Positions 35,370 to 44,554 of a stretch of DNA of 64,000 nucleotides are shown in pieces. Made by a program: the position numbers and the translations under genes. A model generated the notes under the pieces. It made no database searches and was not told the DNA's origin. It saw only the letters and a program-made list of their open reading frames with translations. Origin of the DNA: Nostoc sp. 'Peltigera membranacea cyanobiont' N6 (GTDB lineage: Bacteria; Cyanobacteriota; Cyanobacteriia; Cyanobacteriales; Nostocaceae); NCBI RefSeq assembly GCF_002949735.1, contig NZ_CP026681.1, positions 6,974,501 to 7,038,500 on the forward strand, read 5' to 3'. How positions within the stretch are numbered: position 1 is the stretch's first letter; the number at the start of each line of letters is the position of its first letter.

Positions 35370-36383
35370 TTACTTAACATTTTTTGCTACTACTTCTCGC
35401 ACCCGATAGATAGGCCGCCCTTGGGATTCATGGTATGTACGCATGAGTAATTCTGCTAAAAGACCGAAGCAAAACAACTGCACTCCCGTTACTAGCAGCA
35501 GAACTGCTAAACTTAGCAAGGGGCGATTGCCAATCATCTCACCTAAAGCTAATTTGACGAAAGTCAAGTAAATTCCGATCGCAGTGCCCGAAAACATTGA
35601 AATCAAGCCCAACAGTCCAAAAACGTGCATCGGACGGGTGAGGAATTTTTTCATAAACAGAATGGTTAACAAATCCATCAATACCCGGAATGTCCGCCAA
35701 ATTCCATATTTACTATGACCAAAGCGACGGGCGTGATGACGCACGGGTATTTCAGTAATTCTAGCTCCTTCAATGTATGCCAGAGCGGGTAAAAATCGGT
35801 GTAGTTCGCCGTAGAGATTCATATCTGCTAGCAGTTCTGCACGATAGGCTTTCAGCGAACAGCCATAATCATGAATATTCACGCTAGTGGTGCGGCGAAT
35901 TAGCCAGTTGGCAATTTTGGAAGGAAGTAACCGATTTACAGCACCATCTTGGCGATTTTGCCGCCAACCACTCACTAAATCGTAACCCTCATCCAGCTTT
36001 GCTAATAACATGGGGATATCAGCCGGATCGTTCTGGAGATCGGCATCTAAAGTGACAATCGCTTTACCGACTGCATAATGAAACCCAGCAGCCATCGCCG
36101 CAGTTTGTCCGTAATTGCGACGCAAAATCACCGCCTTTAAATCAGTGCGGATTTGCGCCTCTTTTTTCAGAAAATCCCCAGAACCATCTGTAGAACCATC
36201 ATCCACACAGATGATTTCATAATTTACCTGACTAGAAGATAAAGTAGATGCGATCGCTTCTAGTAAAAGTGGCAAACTTTCCACTTCGTCATGTATCGGC
36301 ACTACCACCGAAACATCTGGGACAATTACGGAAATAGTCCCATTCTCGTCACTCAATCCCTGATCGACCAACCCACTCCTCAT
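35370..36383 (-). CDS. GT2-family glycosyltransferase with two C-terminal membrane helices
   Basis: A 337-residue polyisoprenyl-phosphate glycosyltransferase of the DPM1/ArnC/GtrB type. The GT-A core has VVVPIHDEVESL, CVDDGSTDGS, the metal-binding DADLQ and the HDYGCSLKAYR segment. Two transmembrane helices (about 240-265 and 285-310) anchor it, with the catalytic domain in the cytoplasm. Its ATG overlaps the stop of the NlpC/P60 gene (ATGA), so the two are translated from one message. The product probably supplies a lipid-linked sugar for envelope modification; the actual sugar is unknown. Confidence 0.88.
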   Translation of the reverse strand: MRSGLVDQGLSDENGTISVIVPDVSVVVPIHDEVESLPLLLEAIASTLSSSQVNYEIICVDDGSTDGSGDFLKKEAQIRTDLKAVILRRNYGQTAAMAAGFHYAVGKAIVTLDADLQNDPADIPMLLAKLDEGYDLVSGWRQNRQDGAVNRLLPSKIANWLIRRTTSVNIHDYGCSLKAYRAELLADMNLYGELHRFLPALAYIEGARITEIPVRHHARRFGHSKYGIWRTFRVLMDLLTILFMKKFLTRPMHVFGLLGLISMFSGTAIGIYLTFVKLALGEMIGNRPLLSLAVLLLVTGVQLFCFGLLAELLMRTYHESQGRPIYRVREVVAKNVK

Positions 36384-37102
36384 ATTTCTTCGCGCCCTTT
36401 GCGTCTTCGTGGTTCGTAACTCTGAAAAACTCTCCCAGCCCCTCGCAGCTGCTGATAGTACGACTGACTAACCGCATCTCCCTGTTCCGAGAGAATATCA
36501 ATGCCGATCCCATTCCGCCCCTGCTCTTTACCAGAACTATGGATATAATAACCATCGGCCAAATAAAGCCCGACATGGGTGGCTTTTTGGCTAGTTCCAA
36601 AAAATACCAGATCCCCAACTGCTAATTCTGCAATTGTAATTGGTTGAGTGAATCCTTCCTGTTGATAGGCATCTCTAGGTAGCCAAATACCCACCGAAGC
36701 AAACGCCGCCTGCATTAACCCAGAACAGTCATAATTTGGCCCAACCGTACCACCCCAAAGGTAATAATTTGATTGTTGCATCGCATTTTGGGTAAAGGCG
36801 ATAATTTCTGCTAGGAGTTTTTTAATCTCCGATTCAGAAAATGTTGCAGCCTGATAAGGTACAGTAGCAGATTGTAATGAATCAAAATCTGAAACAGATA
36901 CCCATCCCGGATAGTCATCTTCACATAAATACACCTCGACCGCTAAATTTTGATGATTTGATGTTACCCACAAATGTCTTCCAGATGCAGATTGAGTTGC
37001 TAAACGCGTACATTCAGGAGAATCATATAAATTCAGGTCAGCTAAACACTGATACTCCCCTGATTTTGGATTTTGGATTTTGGATTTTAGATTAAAGGAC
37101 AT
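36380..37102 (-). CDS. NlpC/P60 cell-wall endopeptidase with SH3b domain
   Basis: A 240-residue cysteine peptidase of the gamma-D-glutamyl-diamino acid endopeptidase type, like the structurally studied Nostoc/Anabaena enzymes. An N-terminal SH3b domain (about 15-75) precedes the NlpC/P60 domain with catalytic Cys in NYDCSGL, His in KATHVGLY and the third polar residue in YYIHSSG. I choose the ATG at 37102; a longer frame would run into the divergent gene. The N-terminal NLKSKIQNPKS stretch is encoded by a 'ggattttggatttt' repeat, and the tail RRRKGREEI by a 'cttcgcgccctttgcg' repeat. Probably cytoplasmic peptidoglycan recycling, as no signal peptide is seen. Confidence 0.88.
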   Translation of the reverse strand: MSFNLKSKIQNPKSGEYQCLADLNLYDSPECTRLATQSASGRHLWVTSNHQNLAVEVYLCEDDYPGWVSVSDFDSLQSATVPYQAATFSESEIKKLLAEIIAFTQNAMQQSNYYLWGGTVGPNYDCSGLMQAAFASVGIWLPRDAYQQEGFTQPITIAELAVGDLVFFGTSQKATHVGLYLADGYYIHSSGKEQGRNGIGIDILSEQGDAVSQSYYQQLRGAGRVFQSYEPRRRKGREEI

Positions 37103-37111
37103 TATCAGAGA

Positions 37112-38044
37112 ATGATTTTTTTTAATAAAGACGAACAACTCGAAAATCTTGGTAATGGCATTTTAGATGCAACTTGGGCAGCATTTCCGACCTTAGCACG
37201 TAACCAAATTGCCTTGACTTGGGTTGTTTACGATCCCCCAGTGCGAGTAAATACTGGTGGGGCGCTGACTCCCAACGCTTTTTGGGATCACCCAGTTCGT
37301 GGTTTCACTTATCGGGGTGTTGAGCGGATTTATCCCGCCAGTGTAGTCAAGCTATTTTACTTGGTGGCGGTAAATGAATGGCTAGAAAAAGGCATGAGTC
37401 AAACCTCCAAGGAGTTGGAGCGAGCTTTGCGGGATATGATTGTCGATTCTAGTAACGATGCTACCAGCTTGGTTGTGGATATTTTGAGTGGCACCACATC
37501 AGGGCCACAATTGCCAACCGGGCCCTTTGAAACCTGGAAATATCAGCGTAATATTGTTAACCGCTATTACCAATCTTTGGGTTGGGAAGAAATGGAGACG
37601 ATTAACGTCTGTCAAAAAACTTGGAGTGATGGCCCTTATGGGCGGGAACGGGCGTTTGTGGGGGAGTTACTAGAAAATCGCAATATGTTAACCACAAATG
37701 CGATCGCTAGGTTACTGCATAGTATTGTAGGTGGGGTGGCGGTTTCAAGTGCGCGATCGCAAACAATGATGGCTTTACTGAAGCGTCCTCTCAACGATTT
37801 GCCCACTGACAGAGAGGAAGATCAGGTAGCAGGTTTTTTAGGCGGTGGACTCCCTAAAAATGCTCAAATTTGGTCAAAGGCAGGTTGGACAAGTCAAGTT
37901 CACCATGATGCCGCGTATATTGAATTACCAGAACAGCGCCCTTACCTCTTAGTGGTATTTACTGAAGGTAAAGCCCAAGCTAAGAGTCGGGATATTTTAC
38001 CCTTTGTTTCTAAACTAGTTTCCGAAGCGATCGCTAGTCTATAA
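37112..38044 (+). CDS. Class A beta-lactamase-like serine hydrolase
   Basis: A 310-residue penicillin-binding/beta-lactamase fold protein. The nucleophile motif is PASVVK (S-x-x-K), the second motif SSND, and the third KAGWTS in place of KTG. There is no signal peptide, which is unusual for a beta-lactamase, so it may be a cytosolic peptidase or esterase. It is divergent from the NlpC/P60 gene with starts only 9 bp apart, so the promoters must overlap and a shared role in peptidoglycan metabolism is plausible. True antibiotic hydrolysis is not indicated. Confidence 0.8.
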   Translation: MIFFNKDEQLENLGNGILDATWAAFPTLARNQIALTWVVYDPPVRVNTGGALTPNAFWDHPVRGFTYRGVERIYPASVVKLFYLVAVNEWLEKGMSQTSKELERALRDMIVDSSNDATSLVVDILSGTTSGPQLPTGPFETWKYQRNIVNRYYQSLGWEEMETINVCQKTWSDGPYGRERAFVGELLENRNMLTTNAIARLLHSIVGGVAVSSARSQTMMALLKRPLNDLPTDREEDQVAGFLGGGLPKNAQIWSKAGWTSQVHHDAAYIELPEQRPYLLVVFTEGKAQAKSRDILPFVSKLVSEAIASL

Positions 38045-38190
38045 TCTACTCCTGTGAACTTAAATAAAATCGGCGGTTAGAAACCGCGCCTACATAGGCA
38101 AAACCCACCTCCGTGGGTTCAAACCCTCAATTTCTTCTTAGTCCGCGGAGGCGGACTTTGTTTGTGTAGCCGCGAATTCCATTGCCCCGG
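38045..38190. repeat. Palindromic repeat gap
   Basis: Contains ggcggttagaaaccgcgcc near 38072-38090 and gtccgcggaggcggac near 38141-38156, typical dispersed palindromes. They may act as bidirectional terminators for the two convergent genes. Confidence 0.5.
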
Positions 38191-39942
38191 CTATTTCAAC
38201 TTAAATTCGTCAAACTTCAAGACTTCCGAATCAGGCTTGCGAGTATCAAAACGATAACTACTTATCGTACCTGTCCCCGTATCAAAGATACTAAAAACCG
38301 TAATATCATTACTCGCAATATAAGGCATCCGCTTACCATCTTCACCCAGCAAGGGGGCAATTGTTGGCACTATCGGTTCTAACCCATTGGGATCGCCAAG
38401 CTTAACATAATCCTCTTGATATCCAATTGGAACTTCTCGCTTTCTATCACCCCAAGCAGCGCCGTAACTATTACCTACATTAGATGTTTCCAGAAAGTGC
38501 ATTCCACTGGGACTAATAAAGCGGTTCCACAAATGAGAATGCCCATAAAATACTAATTGCACATTAGCCGCTTCTAATAAAGGCACAACATCGCGGATAA
38601 TATAATCTGCATCTTTTGGATATTCGTAACGCACAGCTTTAATATTATTCCCATCCAGTTCAATTATTTGAACTGGATCTGTATAAGCAGGAACTATATT
38701 ATCACCCAAAGTATGGGGTGGGTGATGGAACATCACAACTTTGTATTTTGCTTGTTGAAACTCAGGGCTGTTAAGTTCCGACTCTAGCCAATTATACTGC
38801 TTGCTACCTTTAGCAATTGGCTCATAAATTACCTGTCCATAACCCCAATCTTCAGGATTATTTAAATCATTTTCGGCTTCGAGATATCTCCCCTTACGCT
38901 TTCCATTTAAGCTAGGAGTCCGCCACATATTCGTAGCATACAGTACCACCAAACGCGTATCACCAAAGGTAACTGCATAATACCTTTTTCCACCCTCTTT
39001 ACTTTTGGGTAAAGAAAAAATCTCTTCGTAGGTATTAGTATTAAAAGAATTATCGATTAAAGATTTGTCTCGATAGATTTTTTGAGCAACTGAACGAGGG
39101 ATTGTATCATCAAATTCACCATCTAAACTTCCCGCCCTAGCAAAGCGTCCCATCACCTCATGATTACCAATGCAAGTAAACATGGGTGCATTTTGAATTA
39201 TTTGTCCGCCAGTGTAGGTTGTTTTAACACCGTCGTGCGTCATCTTATATTTAGCACGACCTTGTAAACCAGGAAACAACGCACCACCACTATTATCATC
39301 AAACCATTCTGAGGCGCGATCGCTAACATTGACCAAATCGCCAGCAAACCAGACTCCATCGACTCGTCCAATAGTTTCTACCACCTTTTGCAGATTTGCT
39401 GCTGTCATTGGCTTTAATTGATGATCTGAGGTGAGTAAAATTTTTAATGGTGTATCTGGTTTGGGAGTAGCTGCGAGGCTAAAAACATTACTACTAGCAC
39501 TTTCGTTATCTTCTCGCACACTCCTAACACGATAATTTACCCGCACATCAGCAGTTAACCCCGTTACCTCAGCTTCATGTCGCCAAATGTCACGCTGGAC
39601 GGGTTTTTGATAAACTTCGCCGTCTTTGGTTTGGTTTCCAACTCTTGATTCTTGGTCTTCACGCGTGCGAGTAAGTTTGGTAGTATCTGCCTTAACACTT
39701 AGTTTGAGATTTTCACCGTAGGTTACGGTGTGATTAACACCAGCAAACTCAGTAAACCAAACTACTCGCACTGAGGTTTCAGTTGGCAGTTGCAAAAATG
39801 GGTCGGTGAGTAGTTGGGGTGCTGATGTCATAATTGTTTGCCCAAATGAACGCACGCTTACCAGAGTAAAGCATATAACAAGTACAAGCATAGCCATTAA
39901 GGAAATTTTTCGGCTGCGTAAGTGTCTGAGCATGAGTAACAT
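38191..39942 (-). CDS. Exported metallophosphoesterase, purple acid phosphatase-like
   Basis: A 583-residue calcineurin-like phosphoesterase. An N-terminal signal peptide (basic RHLRSRK, then a hydrophobic core to about residue 30) precedes a fibronectin-like domain (PFLQLPTETSVRVVW) of the purple acid phosphatase kind. The metal-site motifs are present in order: TSDHQ, GDLVN, GNHEV, FHHPP and GHSHLW. Probably acts in the periplasm or outside the cell on phosphate esters. There is no pho-box that I can identify. The gene is monocistronic. Confidence 0.85.
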   Translation of the reverse strand: MLLMLRHLRSRKISLMAMLVLVICFTLVSVRSFGQTIMTSAPQLLTDPFLQLPTETSVRVVWFTEFAGVNHTVTYGENLKLSVKADTTKLTRTREDQESRVGNQTKDGEVYQKPVQRDIWRHEAEVTGLTADVRVNYRVRSVREDNESASSNVFSLAATPKPDTPLKILLTSDHQLKPMTAANLQKVVETIGRVDGVWFAGDLVNVSDRASEWFDDNSGGALFPGLQGRAKYKMTHDGVKTTYTGGQIIQNAPMFTCIGNHEVMGRFARAGSLDGEFDDTIPRSVAQKIYRDKSLIDNSFNTNTYEEIFSLPKSKEGGKRYYAVTFGDTRLVVLYATNMWRTPSLNGKRKGRYLEAENDLNNPEDWGYGQVIYEPIAKGSKQYNWLESELNSPEFQQAKYKVVMFHHPPHTLGDNIVPAYTDPVQIIELDGNNIKAVRYEYPKDADYIIRDVVPLLEAANVQLVFYGHSHLWNRFISPSGMHFLETSNVGNSYGAAWGDRKREVPIGYQEDYVKLGDPNGLEPIVPTIAPLLGEDGKRMPYIASNDITVFSIFDTGTGTISSYRFDTRKPDSEVLKFDEFKLK

Positions 39943-40117
39943 ACCAAGTTTTATAGGGTGTCTATGACTGAACGCAATTTTATTATTAGCTTGTTGAAAG
40001 CTGCCGATTTTTATTGCTTAATTTTGGGGGTTGTTTTTCGTGTTCTTTACACCCTCTGAACGCTGCTGAATAATTTTGCTTTCGGGTAAAGTGCTATTAA
40101 ACTAACTTTTTAATTTT

Positions 40118-41005
40118 ATGCTTCAGTTTCAACCTTCTGGCTTTGGACATAAACTTATCCATACATCATTAGGGGCAATGGTTTACTATACCCAAACCAA
40201 TGCACCTTGGACGAACGCTGATGCTGAAGATTTACCTCCACTCTTGTTTCTTCATAACTTTGGTGGTGGGGCATCTGCTTATGAATGGTCTAAAGTTTAC
40301 CCAGCTTTTGCCTCTAATTACCGGATTTTAGCCCCCGATTTAATCGGCTGGGGAGAATCGGCTCATCCTGTCCGGGATTATAAAATTAGGGATTATCTTA
40401 GCACGATCGCAGAGTTTATCATCGAAACTTGTCGCCAGCCGGTGACTGTGGTAGCCTCATCATTAACAGCCGCTTTTGCTATCCGCCTAGCTATTGTTCA
40501 ACCCAATTTATTCAAAACACTGTTTTTGGTGTCTCCCTCTGGATTTGATGATTTTGGGCAAGGTGCTGGACGCAGACTTCCGCTTTCGGTAATCAATGCG
40601 CCTCTGTTGGACAATTTTATTTATATCCTTGGTGCTGAAAATGAAATTGCAGTAAGAAATTTTTTACAAAGTTTTCTGTTTGCTAAGTCGCAACGAGTAT
40701 CCCAAGAAATGGTAGAGGCTTATTTAACCTCTGCACAACAGCCTAATGGCAAGTTTGCCGCTTTAGCATTTTTACGGGGCGATCTTTACTTCGATCTGAG
40801 TTTATATATTCAACAATTGACAATTCCCACTGTGATGTTGTGGGGAGAAAAGGCGCAATTTACCAACATCAAATTAGGACGACGCTTGGCAAATTTAAAT
40901 CCAAATGCAATTCGAGATTTTTATGCGATCGCAGATGCAGGAATATTACCTCATTTAGAAATGCCAGAAGTTGTCATTGGCCTATTGCAACAATATCTTA
41001 GGTAA
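40118..41005 (+). CDS. Alpha/beta hydrolase
   Basis: A 295-residue alpha/beta hydrolase. The oxyanion region is FLHNFGGG, the strand with LAPDLIGWGES is typical of the fold, and the nucleophile elbow reads ASSLTAAF in place of the usual G-x-S-x-G, a change seen in some cyanobacterial members. The catalytic His may be in LPHLEMPE near the end. No substrate can be assigned. The gene is transcribed alone toward the convergent metalloprotease gene. Confidence 0.8.
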   Translation: MLQFQPSGFGHKLIHTSLGAMVYYTQTNAPWTNADAEDLPPLLFLHNFGGGASAYEWSKVYPAFASNYRILAPDLIGWGESAHPVRDYKIRDYLSTIAEFIIETCRQPVTVVASSLTAAFAIRLAIVQPNLFKTLFLVSPSGFDDFGQGAGRRLPLSVINAPLLDNFIYILGAENEIAVRNFLQSFLFAKSQRVSQEMVEAYLTSAQQPNGKFAALAFLRGDLYFDLSLYIQQLTIPTVMLWGEKAQFTNIKLGRRLANLNPNAIRDFYAIADAGILPHLEMPEVVIGLLQQYLR

Positions 41006-41048
41006 CTGGGGACAAGGAGAATAATCCATAACCCATAACCAATGACGA

Positions 41049-43763
41049 CTACTTAGAGAGTAACTGCGCGTTTAATGCTTTATTAATGCGATCGCCAGAA
41101 GCTTCTAAGTGGGCTAAGGTGTAAATATCAAGGCTTTCAGTAAGTTGCTTAAGTCTGACATCAATGGCTTTTTGCAGTTGACGCAATTCATACCAAGCCA
41201 ATGTCCGTCCATCTTCAGGTGTATTAGTAGTACCCAACATCATCTCTAGCAGAATATTCAAATATTCCCGTTGCAGCGAACGGCGGACGCTAGAAATTGG
41301 CTTTGGTTCTCCTGGGGTTAAAACTTCTGTCCAGATGCCTGTTTGCAGAGTGTTAAACAGTTCTGGGATAGAAAGTGCTTGCCCAGGCAGCGTTTTTAAT
41401 TCTATATCTTGTAAACGATTCAGGCGATCGCTGTCTAATAGCGATCGCAGCACCGCACTTTGAAACTTCAAAATATTTTCGTGAATCGGATAATCAAGGC
41501 GGTTATTAGGTACAGAACTACCCCAGTGTTCCCAGTGCGGTGGTGCTAGTTGATTGAGCAATTGTGGTGAAAAACTGAAAGCATCCTCAGCAAATACATA
41601 CTCTTGCAACTTAGTCAATGCCTGACGTTGTTTTAAAAGTGAAACTGGTACAAATGTCCAAGAAGCATCATCACTAGTATGGAGGCGGCGAAACGATTGT
41701 CCACCAATGTATTTAGAAAGCAAGGTGGCGTTCCGAAAATAATATTTAAAAACTCTATTGAATGAGACGCGCAGGTTACTATATTTTTCTCCTTTCGATA
41801 GATAACCCTTGTCAAGACGCTCCCACATCACGCGGGCATTATCCATTTGCCACTGCGAATAAAGTAGCACATCACTACTCATATCCCAGACATTTGCTAA
41901 AGGATTAATGTCCCAAATATCTTCATCAGTTGCGTAAGATAATTCTGGTTGAGGCGATGCCAGTGCAATCTGCTCTAAAAAACTTTTTTCTGATTCTGGA
42001 ATGATTCCCTCAATTTCTACTGATGGGCTTTTTTTATAACCATACTCAATTGCCCATTCGTCATAAGGCCCAACAACTCCTGGGAAATAGTCACCTTGCT
42101 GTACTCCCTGTGGTGCTATATTCACAGGTAGATAGTCCATCACCGAACCCACTAAACCTTTGGTGTGAGTGATTTCAGTATTATTTAATTCTTCAGGCGT
42201 TAACATCGTGCTGCCGTGAAAATTGTGGCGCAACCCAAGAGTATGCCCAACTTCGTGAGCAATCAGAGAACGCAAATATTGATGCACATACTCTTTCATT
42301 GTTTCACTGATGGGTGTAATATTTGGCAAAATTGACAACGCCAGCGCCCCCATCTGGGCTTGATTTGAAGATTCCATACTATAGCAGAACTCAGAGTTTG
42401 GCAGAAGATAATTCTTAGCATCTGCATTCTGTCTTCGCCAGAATACTCGACATGATTTTTTGTCCGCTAAAGATGAATTTACTTCCATCAATGCATGATA
42501 TTCTTGCTGAATTGAACGCACCATATTGGCATCCACAATAATATCTGCATCCAATATTTCCCCAGTGAATGGGTTAACGCGCATCGGCCCTCTAGCAAAA
42601 CCTTCATCCAAAGAGTTGAACCAGCGAATAGTATTGTAATGTACATCTGCGGGTTGCCAATCAGCATCATCTGGCATTTGCTGCACTTCAATGGCATTTT
42701 GAAATCCGGCTTTTTCAAATGCTTTGTTCCACATCAAAATGCCTTCACGAATTGCATCGCGGTACTCTAGTGGCACAGCATTTTCAATCCAATAGACAAT
42801 TGGCTTTTTGGGTGGAGATAAAGCAGCATTAGGGTTAGATGGTTCTAGATGCCAGCGATTAATGTAACGGACAAATGATTCGTGAGGATTATTATTAGAT
42901 AAGTCTTGGAAAGCAGTAATAAAATATCCCACTCGATCGTCGGCCAGTCTGGGAATATAACCATTGTTTTCTCTAAGCTGAGAAAAACTATAGTGTACCT
43001 TCAGAGTCAGGGACCTACTATCGGGTATTGTGACTAAATTTGATCCTTCTAATGATGAAAAACCATAAATAGAATCAATTTCTACATTTTCTGGGAAGCT
43101 GTTAATTTCACCAAAATATGACTTGCGTCCATCCAAGCGGTAATCAGCTTGCAAAGAGGATTTTAAGAAGGGGGTTAATCCTGGAAAATCCTGCATTAGC
43201 AGTTCATCCAGATTTATCAGAATATTTTCATTCTGTGGATCGATATTAGCTATTTCGAGTGAATAAAGAACTGAGTCGCTAAACGAACGAGCAAGCGATC
43301 GCTTTTCTGGTTTACTTTCTGCACGGAATTTAACATTCCGCACAACAAAATGTAATCTATTATTTACTCGTTGGAAGTAGAAGAGAAAATCAGAGAGAGG
43401 TAATCCACTATAAATTCCCCTTTCCCCAATGCCTGATTCTAATGTTACTATAGCTAGGTAATCTTTATTTAGCTGCTCTGGTTTGATTTCTAAGTAAATT
43501 TTGCCCGAATTATCCGTGCAATAAAGTGTGAAGAGTCCTTCTAGTTTATCTATCCCTTTGACAACCTTATTAAGTCGGCAAAAATCTTGCTTTCTATTCT
43601 TAGCAAGATTATTATCAGTACTTACTAAGTTTTCAACTACTGGGAGTGCATTTACTTGCTGCACATCATTTGAAAGTTGGTTTGCTGCTGCGTAATCACT
43701 TGAGAGAAACAAGTTATACAGTAATACTATAAAGATTGCTAATTTACTTATCCAGTATTTCAT
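41049..43763 (-). CDS. Exported zinc metalloprotease (DUF5117/DUF4953 type)
   Basis: A 904-residue secreted metalloprotease. I choose the ATG at 43763 (AGGTGG about 12 bases upstream), which puts a signal peptide (KYWISKLAIFIVLLYNLFL) at the N-terminus; the longer frame adds 25 polar residues in front. The zinc-binding motif HEVGHTLGLRHNFHGS lies at about residue 500, within a DUF4953-like domain, preceded by the DUF5117-like region. Probably acts in the periplasm or outside. Its substrate is unknown. The length and motif fit the family well. Confidence 0.85.
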   Translation of the reverse strand: MKYWISKLAIFIVLLYNLFLSSDYAAANQLSNDVQQVNALPVVENLVSTDNNLAKNRKQDFCRLNKVVKGIDKLEGLFTLYCTDNSGKIYLEIKPEQLNKDYLAIVTLESGIGERGIYSGLPLSDFLFYFQRVNNRLHFVVRNVKFRAESKPEKRSLARSFSDSVLYSLEIANIDPQNENILINLDELLMQDFPGLTPFLKSSLQADYRLDGRKSYFGEINSFPENVEIDSIYGFSSLEGSNLVTIPDSRSLTLKVHYSFSQLRENNGYIPRLADDRVGYFITAFQDLSNNNPHESFVRYINRWHLEPSNPNAALSPPKKPIVYWIENAVPLEYRDAIREGILMWNKAFEKAGFQNAIEVQQMPDDADWQPADVHYNTIRWFNSLDEGFARGPMRVNPFTGEILDADIIVDANMVRSIQQEYHALMEVNSSLADKKSCRVFWRRQNADAKNYLLPNSEFCYSMESSNQAQMGALALSILPNITPISETMKEYVHQYLRSLIAHEVGHTLGLRHNFHGSTMLTPEELNNTEITHTKGLVGSVMDYLPVNIAPQGVQQGDYFPGVVGPYDEWAIEYGYKKSPSVEIEGIIPESEKSFLEQIALASPQPELSYATDEDIWDINPLANVWDMSSDVLLYSQWQMDNARVMWERLDKGYLSKGEKYSNLRVSFNRVFKYYFRNATLLSKYIGGQSFRRLHTSDDASWTFVPVSLLKQRQALTKLQEYVFAEDAFSFSPQLLNQLAPPHWEHWGSSVPNNRLDYPIHENILKFQSAVLRSLLDSDRLNRLQDIELKTLPGQALSIPELFNTLQTGIWTEVLTPGEPKPISSVRRSLQREYLNILLEMMLGTTNTPEDGRTLAWYELRQLQKAIDVRLKQLTESLDIYTLAHLEASGDRINKALNAQLLSK

Positions 43764-43997
43764 CCTTTGGCTTTCCACCTGAAGCAACTCTCGTGTTGAG
43801 AAAAATGTGGATTGATTTTTGGTCTGCAAGCCCTTCAAATATCTAGGGATGACAGTATAAATCCACTCAAAAAATTGTGTGACTATTGATTGTTATTAGT
43901 GGCTCTTTAGGAATTTTCCATTAAGCATCTATGTTTGAAAATAGATATTTTATCAAACTAAAGATACATGTTTTTTTTACTTGTATATGTATTAAAA

Positions 43998-44039
43998 CCC
44001 AAATGTAGCATCGAAAATGTATTTAGTGCTACATTTGGG
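43998..44039. repeat. Inverted repeat with 13-base perfect arms
   Basis: Arms cccaaatgtagca and tgctacatttggg, 16 bases apart. It could be a terminator-like hairpin or a small mobile-element end. Confidence 0.65.
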
Positions 44040-44235
44040 AGCCGAAGAAATATCAAGCATGATTTATAAAGAAAGAATCAGACTTTTAAGAAAGCTGTTA
44101 TTAAGTAGGTAAATGCTTTTTTCGGATGAATTCTGGAAAATTGTGGTAATTTCAAGCATTCTGTTAGATAGTCAAAAATTCTTGAGTCGAACCCACTCTC
44201 AAAGGTTTTTAGCATTGCCTTGATAATTTTAGGAC

Positions 44236-44396
44236 TTACGCAAAACTCGATGCTGTAGGAGCAATACCCTGCGGCTAGTACAGCTTGGCAAAAATAAGCA
44301 GACCATTGCCACGAAAATTCAGTAGACTGCAAGGCTTAAAAATGGTATGTATATTTCCGCCGCGCTGTACTAGGGTTTTAGCGATTTTTTGCGTAA
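44236..44396. repeat. Possible MITE with 'ttacgcaaaa' ends
   Basis: Ten-base exact inverted ends ttacgcaaaa (44236-44245) and ttttgcgtaa (44387-44396), 161 bp apart, with 'ggacttacgca' outside, a phrase often seen at repeat borders in Nostocales. No transposase is present. Confidence 0.4.
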
Positions 44397-44554
44397 ATCT
44401 GGAATTTTTCGGAGAATAGCCCAGAAATCTGTTGTCCTGATTTCAGGTGAGTTGGCAATAAAATGATTCTTAACCTTTGATCGACTTAAAGATAGATCCA
44501 GAGATCCGTCTAATTCGATACAATTTATAAGTAGAGAGAGCCGAGGAGAACAAG

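Larger units (their letters stand above)
43764..44554. other. Long gap upstream of gshA
   Basis: No reliable gene. It holds the inverted repeat at 43998-44039 and a MITE-like element at 44236-44396. An 84-codon minus-strand frame (44078-44332) overlaps the latter and has no recognisable content. The last 100 bases should carry the gshA promoter. Confidence 0.55.

Noticed and set aside
37112..38044. Calling the serine hydrolase a true beta-lactamase resistance gene
   Set aside because: No signal peptide, and the third motif is KAGWTS and not KTG; hydrolysis of antibiotics is not supported.
44078..44332. 84-codon minus-strand frame
   Set aside because: It overlaps the MITE-like element and shows no recognisable family or ribosome-binding sequence.
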